Assembly (NCBI GenBank): GCA_945787595.1
Contig: CALZJV010000788.1
Coordinates: forward strand, 1 to 5,528
Length of the DNA stretch: 5,528 bases
Reading direction: 5' to 3'
DNA from: an uncultured Desulfobacterales bacterium
GTDB lineage: Bacteria; Desulfobacterota; Desulfobacteria; Desulfobacterales; JAFDCJ01
Shown: piece by piece, positions 1 through 5,528 of the stretch
How the letters are laid out: the number at the start of each line of letters is the position of its first letter
How positions within the stretch are numbered: the stretch's first letter is position 1
Notes under the pieces: generated by a model
Databases searched by the model: none
What the model saw: the letters and a program-made list of their open reading frames with translations, nothing else
Told to the model about the DNA's origin: nothing
Made by a program: the position numbers and the translations under genes

Positions 1-1191
1 CGTGAATAAGGTAATTGATAATAACATTGAATGATGGCGTTTTCGGCTAAGTCCATGTCCGGAACACAGCCTTCGCCGATTCGATCGTCGGTAATGTAAC
101 TAATCCCCATTTCAAAACGGTCACAGGTGCTGGTGTGGCTTATATCCTTGCCCTTGAACAGAATTTGTCCGGATTCGATTTTACGTTGTCCGCCGATCAC
201 TTCGGCCAGTGTTTTTTGGCCGTTGCCGTCAACGCCGGCAATGCCGAAAATTTCACCTTTTCGGATGTTTAGGGTCATCGCTTTCAGCCCAACCACACCG
301 CGAGTATTTATTGCTTTAACACGGTCCAGACCCAGCACAACCTGGTCTCCCAGCTCCTTGGCTACCACCGAAGCCTTGGCGATCGGCATATCCCCAAACA
401 TCATATGAAGGATTTTTTCCGAGGCGGCCTCGTGTCCCATCTGCCGAAGTTCGTCGCCATCCAGTTCCGCGGCCTTGCGGCCCAATTTCAGGATAGTGAT
501 CCGATTGGAAATGGCCAGGGCTTCGCTTAATTTATGGGTAATCAACACCACCGCTTTGCCCATCTTTCGCAGGGAATATAGTGTCCGAAACAGTTCTTTG
601 GCTTCTCAACACCACCGCTTTGCCCATCTTTCGCAGGGAATATAGTGTCCGAAACAGTTCTTTGGCTTCACTCGGAGTCAGCACTGAGGTGGGTTCGTCC
701 AGGACCAAGATCTCGGAGCCGTGATATAATATCTTAATGATTTCAGCCCGTTGTCGCTCTCCGACGGAAAGATCGGATACCTTCTGATGGTAATCTATGG
801 TAAGCCCATACTCCGCAGCCAGTTGCTGCAACTTTTTTTCGGCCTTTTTTAGGCTCGGCATCATTCCGCCTTCAAAGCCCAGAATGATATTTTCAAGCAC
901 GGTCAACGAAGGTACCAGGGCAAAGTGCTGATAGACCATGCCGATTCCGAGTCTCAGGGAATCATGTGGGGAGCGTATATTCAATTTCTGACCCCGCACG
1001 TAAATCTCGCCTTCATCCGGTTGATACATGCCTGACAGGATGTTCATCAACGTTGTCTTGCCGGCGCCGTTTTCGCCCAATATGGAGTGCACTTCGCCCG
1101 AGCGCAGATCAAAATCGATCGAATCATTGGCGACCACTCGGGGAAAGGTCTTGGTTATGCCTGTCATCCTGATAAGGGTTTGATCGTTCAT
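1..1191 (-). pseudogene. Double-domain ABC transporter ATPase, nucleoside (BMP/YufO-like) type, frameshifted by a 64-bp duplication; 3' end beyond window
   Basis: Cytoplasmic ATPase that would power uptake of a nucleoside or sugar-like substrate with two permeases and a lipoprotein of the BMP family. The first nucleotide-binding domain is complete up to residue 195: Walker A GENGAGKT (39-46), Q-loop Gln88, signature LSVGERQR (141-148), Walker B ILVLDEP (161-167). There a 64-bp tandem duplication shifts the frame, and the product as written stops at 532-534. Removing one copy restores VVLITHKLSEA with the H-loop histidine, then a linker and a second domain with the degenerate Walker A GVDGNGQKT (210-236) typical of the RbsA/YufO class. 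The frame stays open to the left edge, giving about 375 of the usual ~500 residues. The start ATG overlaps the stop of the restored upstream hydroxylase frame (ATGA) and has no clear Shine-Dalgarno, which suggests translational coupling. The nucleoside assignment rests on family resemblance and the neighbour; a sugar transporter ATPase is the alternative. Confidence 0.8.
542..669. repeat. Perfect 64-bp tandem duplication inside the ABC ATPase gene
   Basis: Bases 542-605 are repeated exactly at 606-669, with no spacer and no mismatch; identity ends at both outer edges (541 differs from 605, and 606 from 670). The unit begins tcaacaccaccgc and ends tttggcttc. Because 64 is not a multiple of three, two copies shift the reading frame of the ATPase, whereas a single copy gives an uninterrupted family-like protein. 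The perfect identity means the event is very recent or is an assembly artefact. Confidence 0.97.
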
Positions 1192-1694
1192 AATGTTTGC
1201 AACACTTTAATAATCGTCTGGTGTATCGGCCGCTTGTTTTGATTTTTTTTCTTTAGGTCATTTAAGATATACTCATGGGGAATAGGCAGTTCCCGCCCCC
1301 AGATGCCACTGGCATTATAGATGGCATTGGCAATGGCGGCAGCGGTGGGCACCAGCTCGGGCTCTCCAATGCCTTTGGCGCCAAAAGGGTCATGCGGGCC
1401 AACGGTCTCGATAAAATGGTTTCGATTTCAGGGATATCCCCTATGTTGGGAATTTTATAATCGAGAAATCCATCATTAAGTTCCCTCCCGTTTTCCAACA
1501 CCAGCTTTTCATAAAAAGCAAAGCCGATGCCTTGCACAACGGATCCCTCGATCTGTCCTTAGGCCATCGCGGTATTAATGGGCCGGCCGGTGTCATGCGC
1601 GGCCACAATTTTTAAGACTTTTACCTCGCCGTTGTCGGCGATCACTTTCAATTTTCTGGCCCAGAGGCAGCCGTCCTTTTTGGCACCGGTTTGA
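1188..1694 (-). pseudogene. C-terminal remnant of a xanthine-dehydrogenase-family molybdopterin-binding subunit
   Basis: Only the last ~165 codons of a subunit that is normally about 750 residues long are present. The upstream part reads KVLKIVAAHDTGRPINTAMA, then an in-frame TAA (1559-1561) where the family usually has glutamate, then GQIEGSVVQGIGFAFYEKL, a very conserved stretch. After PEIETI a base is missing near the four-A run at 1413-1416. In the shifted frame the protein continues FIETVGPHDPFGAKGIGEPE and on through PTAAAIANAIYNASG to the TGA at 1188-1190. The glutamate of GAKGIGE (1362-1382) corresponds to the catalytic base of molybdenum hydroxylases such as xanthine dehydrogenase and aldehyde oxidoreductase. 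The stop overlaps the ATPase start by four bases. The 5' boundary is uncertain: resemblance to the family fades near 1690-1720, where the opposite strand begins to look like a PAS protein. The true substrate (purine, aldehyde or aromatic) cannot be read from this end. It cannot be functional as it stands. Confidence 0.82.
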
Positions 1695-1965
1695 AAATTA
1701 AGCTTCCCGCTACAAGCAGATGGGATATTTAGAAGATCTCTAGTTAATAAAAAGGCATATGAATCGGAGGACTTTTTTCGGGTATCGGCGAAAAAGAAAA
1801 ATGTCCTTTTTTCACGGCTGCCCTCTAACGGATTCCTATGGGAAAATTTTTGGTTCCCTGGAAACTCTTCAGGTCATCATCGAGCGCAGAATCGCCGAAG
1901 AGGTGCACCTGAAATCCGAGAGGCTTTTTCGAGTCCTGCTTAATTTTGCTCGCTATTCCATTCGC
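1695..1965 (+). pseudogene. Decayed fragment of a PAS/PAC-domain sensor protein (probably a histidine kinase)
   Basis: On the plus strand a PAC motif is readable: HGCPLTDSYGKIFGSLETLQ followed by VIIERRIAEEVHLKSERLFR. This fits the family pattern of D..G...GS.E...DITERK..EE..L..SE...R.LL that joins one PAS domain to the next. The motif spans about 1813-1932, and FARYSI (to 1962) resembles the start of the following PAS domain. Upstream, the matching frame SEDFFRVSAKKKNVLF is offset by one base; dropping one T from the six-T run at 1807-1812 joins the two frames. No stop-free path extends to a full PAS core, transmitter or receiver, and the fragment has no credible start. It runs against the direction of its neighbours and abuts the hydroxylase remnant, so it is probably debris left by a rearrangement. 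A sensor kinase, a diguanylate cyclase or another PAS protein would all fit. Confidence 0.6.
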
Positions 1966-2113
1966 TGCCCTTTTATACCGAAAGACAGTGACAGCTGTCC
2001 CGGAACAATCAGTCGATGTCCCCATTGCAATGGCGGCATGGGATGTCCCCGATCAGTTGCGACCATCTTATCCACTAATTTTTCGCCGGTTAGTGTTAGG
2101 CCCTTAAAAAGCT
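1966..2113. other. Non-coding or decayed stretch with no recognisable gene
   Basis: Open frames cross this stretch on both strands, but none continues the PAS similarity or shows another family motif. A CPHCNGGMGCP string on the plus strand resembles a metal-binding cluster, but it stands alone and I attach no meaning to it. The stretch is most simply the continuation of the decayed sensor gene or spacer DNA. Confidence 0.4.
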
Positions 2114-2201
2114 GATATCGAATGTCGAACGAAGGAATCCCATCGATTTTATCTAATAAGATAAAGCGCAGCGATTCCACCCTTCGTCATTCGATATTCA
2201 A
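2114..2201. repeat. Imperfect palindromic intergenic element
   Basis: The two halves pair over most of the element. Segment 2115-2124 (atatcgaatg) complements 2188-2197, 2129-2135 (acgaagg) complements 2181-2187, 2134-2139 (ggaatc) complements 2173-2178, and an inner stem tttatct/agataaa pairs 2148-2154 with 2159-2165 across a four-base loop. Four extra bases (tcga) in the left arm are the main interruption. The sequence style, with runs that translate to strings like RHSIFNIRHP, resembles REP-like dispersed elements I recall from Desulfobacterota intergenic regions. That association is from memory, and only one copy is visible here. Confidence 0.6.
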
Positions 2202-2230
2202 TATTCGACATCCTGCGGTTCACCTTTACA

Positions 2231-2258
2231 GCCATCCCGTCCTACGTGACGGGATGGC
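2231..2258 (-). terminator. Hairpin after the substrate-binding protein gene, probable terminator
   Basis: A perfect 11-bp stem (gccatcccgtc at 2231-2241 with gacgggatggc at 2248-2258) closes a six-base loop, 14 bases beyond the stop of the binding-protein gene. In the minus direction the stem is followed by tgtaaagg rather than a clean T-run, so it may be a weak intrinsic terminator or an mRNA 3' stabilising stem. On the plus strand it is followed by a T/A-rich stretch (cttattatgtaatattatt), so it could also work in that direction. Confidence 0.6.
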
Positions 2259-2272
2259 CTTATTATGTAATA

Positions 2273-3401
2273 TTATTGTTGCGGAAACCAGACTTCTTCG
2301 ACCTTGTATTTTCCATCGTGCACACTTATGATGGAGACACCTTTCATAGGCACGCCGCTGGGTCGTGAGTAAGTGATCTCGCCGGTTACGGCCTTAAATC
2401 CTTGGGTACCGGCAAGGGCGTCGCGCAGGGCTTTACCCTCGGTGGTGCCGGCTCTACTGATGGCATCGGCGATTAACCCTACGGCATCAAAGCCTAAAGC
2501 GGCAAATGCGTTCTCAGGTGGCCGGCCGTATTCTTTTTCATAGGCATCAACGAACGCTACCACTTCGGGACGATTGTCCTCGCGGTAGGTGTGGGTGGAA
2601 AAATAGACGTCGTTGGCCAATTTATCGCCGGGTACGCTGGTGACAAGTTCGGTATCAAACCCGTCACCGCTGACGATGGGCAGGTCTAGCCCGGCTTCAC
2701 GAATTTGTTTAACGGTCAACCCGGCCTCGTTGGGAATAGCGGAAATAAACACGGCATCCGCTTTGGGTTTGGTATTCTTCAATCGGGCAATCTGGGCTGA
2801 AAAGTCTTTATCTCCCATCATGAAGAAATCTTCCAAAACAACGTTACCGCCGAGCTCTTTGACCCGCTGTTTGTAAAATTTGGACAATGCCTTAGTGAAG
2901 TCCATGGAGTTGTCGGTCCATACCACAACGTTATTAACACTTAATTTATTGACCGAATAGTCGGCGATGGCAAATGACTGATCATCATCGCCGAAAGGTG
3001 TCATGAACATATAGTCACCAACCCATTTGGGCAGCATGGGATGGGTGGCGCCCGAGGTGACAAAGGGAATGCCTTTTTTCTGAAATAACGGGGCGGCCGC
3101 CATCACAAAGGTGGTGTCCCCGTAGCCAATACCGGCCACGACGCCACTGGCCAGCGCTTTTTTAGCACCGGTGGCCGCCGATGCCGATGACTTCCAGTTT
3201 TTTACCCAGAAGCCCCCCTTTATCATTGATCAGCTTGGCCTGTAGTTTTGCCCCGTTAAGTGCCGGTGCGTCAATAGAGGACATCCCGCCGGTCAAATTA
3301 TACAGGGCACCAATTTTAATCGTTTCCGCTCCCAGGGCCGGAAATACCAGCAGGAGCGACATTACAATACCTGACATGGTTAAACTCAATTTTTTTTGCA
3401 T
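2273..3401 (-). pseudogene. Periplasmic substrate-binding protein, LivJ / Peripla_BP_6 type, interrupted by a deletion-frameshift
   Basis: This would be the periplasmic receptor of the livHM importer, binding a branched-chain amino acid or another small polar ligand. The N-terminal part has a signal peptide (MQKKLSLTMSGIVMSLLLVF, likely cleaved after ALGA before ETIKIG) with no lipobox cysteine, then the family opening IKIGALYNLTGGMSSIDAPA and INDKGGLLGKK. Frame one runs to KKLEVIG and stops at 3162-3164. The rest reads in another frame from about ATGAKKALASGVVAGIGYGD to EVWFPQQ, with VSGDGFDTELV and FAALGFDAVGL as good type-1 binding-protein blocks. Between KLEV and AKKA the family usually has roughly 16 residues, but here only about eight can be placed, so a short stretch (about 25-40 bases, not a multiple of three) appears lost near 3165-3190. 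Start 3401 is supported by the ribosome binding site. Everything outside the lesion looks well preserved, so the break is recent or a sequencing error. The ligand is not deducible. Confidence 0.85.
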
Positions 3402-3644
3402 ACTTCCTTCCTCCTTTCTTCATTTGGTAACATTTCAGCTTCTAAGTGCTTCGATTTGCAATTACCGCGACGTATCTTTAAAAGAAATGTTATTGGTAAT
3501 CCTCACCCAGCACTAAGTCCTGAGTGAATAAATACCCTATCGTGTTTATGAATCGAAGGACTAAGCTCCCAATCGAGGAGCACCGGCGGTCTGCCGGACT
3601 TAAACTGATAATAATGCTACGCTGTTAAAAGTTAAATATATCTC
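3402..3644 (-). promoter_or_regulatory. livM to binding-protein intergenic leader with two adjacent small hairpins and a weak promoter candidate
   Basis: This 243-base gap separates the binding-protein gene from livM and is more AT-rich than the genes. Two adjacent stems sit at 3583-3597 (ccggc/gccgg, five-base loop) and 3565-3581 (gctcc/ggagc, seven-base loop), one base apart. Neither is followed by a T-run. Just past the livM stop, TTTAAC at 3631-3636 and TATTAT at 3608-3613 are 17 bases apart and could be a poor sigma-70 promoter. The hairpins may attenuate readthrough from livHM or protect transcript ends, allowing separate expression of the binding protein. No known riboswitch fold was recognised. 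Confidence 0.35.
3410..3417 (-). promoter_or_regulatory. Strong Shine-Dalgarno of the substrate-binding protein gene
   Basis: The minus strand reads AAAGGAGG eight bases before the ATG at 3399-3401. This near-perfect anti-16S match fixes the start codon and fits the high expression expected for a binding protein that must outnumber its permease. Confidence 0.85.
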
Positions 3645-4634
3645 TCATCGTGTGTGCCGAGCGTGAAATATGCCAGGCTCCCGACTGCCGAATAGACCCT
3701 GCGGTCTGTATATTAAAATCAGAATCAGTATCAGGGCCATTAGAATTTCGCCGATCCCGTAGACATTAAAGATCTCCTCCAGGGGTCGAAAGATTTCCGT
3801 GAGTACTGAAAAAATAATTGCAGCAATAAATGAACCGGTAATACTGCCGGTTCCACCTACCACAACCATAACAACGATATTAAAGGCCAAAATCAGCGAA
3901 AACGACATCGGGGTAATGGCGGTCACCAGATGGGCCCAGAGTCCCCCGGCAATGCCCGCGAAATATGCGCCGATAACCAGCGCAGCAACCCGGGTCCTGA
4001 AAATGTTTACACCCAGACACTGGGCGGCCGTCTCATCCTCACGAACAGCCAGCATGCTGCGGCCATAAGAAGAAAATTTTATTTTCCAGCTGACATAAAC
4101 GGTTACCACCATCCACAGATATACCCACCACAAATTGGTCAGGGCCGACAGCCCGTTGAGTCCCAGAGGCCCGCGAGTGACGCTTTCCCAGTTGATGATG
4201 AGGACCTGAACGATGATCAAAAAGCCCATGGTTGCCACCGCCAGATAGTGGCCCCGCAAGCGTAAGACTGGTACCCCGACCAGCAGTGCCGTAAGTGCGG
4301 CGCAAATACCGCCGATGATCAAAGCCGGGATAAAAGGCAATTGTAAATTCGCCAGCCACCGAGGCAGTTCCAAAAACATGGACTTTCGCGCGACGGGAAA
4401 GGTAAGAATTGCCGTCACATAACCCCCAATGGCCATGAATCCCGGGTGCCCGAGAGAAAACAGCCCGGCAAAGCCATTGGTGATATTCAAGCTGACGGCC
4501 AAGATTACATATATCCCAACAAAGTTGATAATGGAAAGAATATATTCATCAACCATGCCCCGCGCAATGGCGACCAACCCGATTCCACCGATAATCAAGG
4601 CTGGAAAAATCAGATGGTTTCGAATGCCGTTCAT
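3645..4634 (-). CDS. livM: Branched-chain amino acid ABC transporter permease LivM
   Basis: Second inner-membrane permease of the HAAT-family importer; with LivH it forms the translocation channel. The 329-residue length is normal. The protein is strongly hydrophobic with about nine to ten membrane segments. It has the LivM-specific early block LAVSLNITNGFAGLFSLGHP (about residues 42-61), a following GFMAIGGY, and the EAA-like cytoplasmic loop AVREDETAAQCLGVNIFRTR with FAGIAGGLWAH after it, which contacts the LivG/LivF ATPases. VVVGGTGSITG and the C-terminal YRPQGLFG are also typical. The ATG shares its A with the livH stop (TGATG), so the two are translationally coupled and belong to one operon. 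No frame damage is visible. Substrate could be leucine, isoleucine and valine, or urea, amides or other solutes handled by this family. Confidence 0.93.
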   Translation of the reverse strand: MNGIRNHLIFPALIIGGIGLVAIARGMVDEYILSIINFVGIYVILAVSLNITNGFAGLFSLGHPGFMAIGGYVTAILTFPVARKSMFLELPRWLANLQLPFIPALIIGGICAALTALLVGVPVLRLRGHYLAVATMGFLIIVQVLIINWESVTRGPLGLNGLSALTNLWWVYLWMVVTVYVSWKIKFSSYGRSMLAVREDETAAQCLGVNIFRTRVAALVIGAYFAGIAGGLWAHLVTAITPMSFSLILAFNIVVMVVVGGTGSITGSFIAAIIFSVLTEIFRPLEEIFNVYGIGEILMALILILILIYRPQGLFGSREPGIFHARHTR

Positions 4635-5528
4635 CAGGCGCGTTCCTCCATCTTTTCTCCGAGAATACCGTTGGGCAAAATCAGCAGAATTAAAATCAGC
4701 GTGCCAAACACAAAGGCCTCGCGGTAGGCCGAATAGATCGGCGGCAATAGACCCACAAACAGCACTTCCGAAAGCCCCAATACATAACCGCCGATGATGG
4801 CCCCGGGGATGGAACCCACCCCGCCGATTACCGCGGCTACAAAAGATTTTAGTCCGGGTATAAAACCGAGCAGCGGATCAATTTGACCGAACTTGCCGCC
4901 CCACATCAGGCCGGCGATACCAGCCAGGGCGCTGCCCACGGCAAAGGTTGCCATAATCGTGCGATTGATGTTGATGCCCATCAGTCGGGCTACATCAATA
5001 TTTTCCGCAGTGGCGCGCATGGCCATGCCCATTCTGGTTTTTTTCACGAGTAACATCAGTACGCACATCAAGCTGAGGGCGCTTATCATGATGACGAGGT
5101 CCACCATGCGAAAACTGATCCCGCTGACATGGATTACCTTTTGCAGGTAATCCGGGAAGGTGAAGTTACGGGGCTGGGCGGTCAAGAATAGAATTCCTAA
5201 ATTCTGAAGCATAATGGAGACTGCCAAAGAGGCTATGAATCCGGTAACCTGAGGGGCACCTCGCATGGGTCGGAATGCTGCTTTCTCGATAAGAATACCG
5301 ATGACAGCCCCTGCCGCCAGAACCAGGAGCGCAACCAGGGGAAACGGTGCCCCGACAGCCTGCAAGAGGCCGAGGGTGAGAAATGCCCCAATCATCACAA
5401 CGTCGCCGTGGGCAAAATTTATCAGTCGAATGATTCCGTAAATCATTGAAAACCCAATGGCCACCATGGCGTACATACTGCCCAGGATGAGTCCGTTGAC
5501 GATTTGCTGCGCAATGTATTCTATATTC
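4634..5528 (-). CDS. livH: Branched-chain amino acid ABC transporter permease LivH, start codon just outside the window
   Basis: First inner-membrane permease of the same importer. The reading frame is open to the right edge: before the internal ATG at 5474-5476 it reads NIEYIAQQIVNGLILGS, which is the usual LivH beginning (E.....INGLILGS.YA), so the real initiator lies only one or a few codons beyond the edge. The 297 visible residues nearly fill the family length of ~290-310. Diagnostic blocks are MIYGIIRLINFAHGDVVMIG early in the protein, the EAA-like loop MRATAENIDVARLMGININR followed by ALAGIAGLMWG, and the late FVAAVIGGVGSIPGA and RPMRGAP blocks. The stop TGA overlaps the livM start by one base. 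No lesions are visible. Confidence 0.93.
   Translation of the reverse strand, partial: NIEYIAQQIVNGLILGSMYAMVAIGFSMIYGIIRLINFAHGDVVMIGAFLTLGLLQAVGAPFPLVALLVLAAGAVIGILIEKAAFRPMRGAPQVTGFIASLAVSIMLQNLGILFLTAQPRNFTFPDYLQKVIHVSGISFRMVDLVIMISALSLMCVLMLLVKKTRMGMAMRATAENIDVARLMGININRTIMATFAVGSALAGIAGLMWGGKFGQIDPLLGFIPGLKSFVAAVIGGVGSIPGAIIGGYVLGLSEVLFVGLLPPIYSAYREAFVFGTLILILLILPNGILGEKMEERA

Noticed and set aside
127..408. Plus-strand open frame opposite the second ABC domain
   Set aside because: It is antisense to a clear ABC ATPase domain with a Walker A motif and has no family features of its own.
542..669. Repeat pair as a CRISPR-like or minisatellite array
   Set aside because: Only two copies, no spacer, and the unit is plain ATPase coding sequence.
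1262..1537. Stand-alone 91-codon minus-strand gene
   Set aside because: It is the middle of the hydroxylase remnant bounded by the nonsense codon and a frameshift; its last third (PPLPPLPMP) is out-of-frame translation, and the initiating GTG is an internal valine.
1860..1920. Possible structured RNA (ttcaggt/acctgaa stem enclosing about 32 bases)
   Set aside because: The stretch is explained by the PAC-type coding sequence, and I could not match it to a known riboswitch, including the molybdenum cofactor RNA I considered because of the neighbouring hydroxylase.
1953..2180. Minus-strand 75-codon gene upstream of the hydroxylase remnant
   Set aside because: Its beginning lies inside the palindromic element and its translation shows no family motif; the initiator has no ribosome binding site.
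2122..2331. Plus-strand 69-codon gene containing RHSIFNIRHP
   Set aside because: It is translation of the palindromic element, the terminator hairpin and the antisense end of the binding-protein gene.
3160..3230. Programmed ribosomal frameshift in the binding-protein gene
   Set aside because: Residues appear to be missing as well as the frame being shifted, there is no convincing slippery site at the join, and the family is not known to use recoding.
3930..4265. Plus-strand open frames inside livM and livH
   Set aside because: All are antisense to well-supported permease genes.

Overview
The window looks like a piece of an anaerobic, probably deltaproteobacterial (Desulfobacterota-type) genome. 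This rests on moderate GC content, a HAAT-type amino-acid transporter close to those of sulfate reducers, an anaerobe-style molybdenum hydroxylase, and an intergenic palindromic element of a kind I associate with that group. I could not search for matches, so the taxonomic call is an inference. Every recognisable gene lies on the minus strand except one decayed fragment.

Reading in the direction of transcription, from the right edge leftwards: livH (5528 to 4634, start codon just outside the window) and livM (4634 to 3645) are intact and overlap by one base. After a 243-base gap, which could hold a promoter and leader, comes a periplasmic substrate-binding protein gene of the LivJ/Peripla_BP_6 type (3401 to 2273). 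It has a strong ribosome binding site but is broken by a small deletion and frameshift. Together these are the two membrane channel subunits and the binding protein of a branched-chain amino acid or related small-molecule importer. The two ATPases (livG, livF) are not in view. An 11-bp hairpin follows the binding-protein gene, and next to it lies a second, longer imperfect palindrome (2114-2201).

The middle (about 1690-2110) is genomic debris. On the plus strand there is a piece of a PAS/PAC sensor protein, broken by a frameshift in a T-run. It abuts, around 1690-1720, the last ~165 codons of a xanthine-dehydrogenase-family molybdopterin subunit on the minus strand. That remnant carries a nonsense codon and a one-base frameshift, but keeps the GAKGIGE motif with the catalytic glutamate. 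Its restored reading frame ends in an ATGA overlap with the next gene, a double-domain ABC ATPase of the nucleoside (BMP/NupO, YufO-like) class. A hydroxylase translationally coupled to a nucleoside-type importer suggests the left side was once a purine or nucleoside uptake and oxidation operon.

The ATPase is interrupted by a perfect 64-bp tandem duplication (542-605 repeated at 606-669). It shifts the frame just before the H-loop, while everything downstream to the left edge still reads as good ABC protein once one copy is removed. The main theme is therefore clustered gene breakage: five independent lesions in about 2.7 kb (positions 542-3190), against none seen in livH and livM. Either this is a real pseudogenised, rearranged segment or a poor-quality part of the assembly. 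I see no convincing novel defence, CRISPR, mobile or RNA system.
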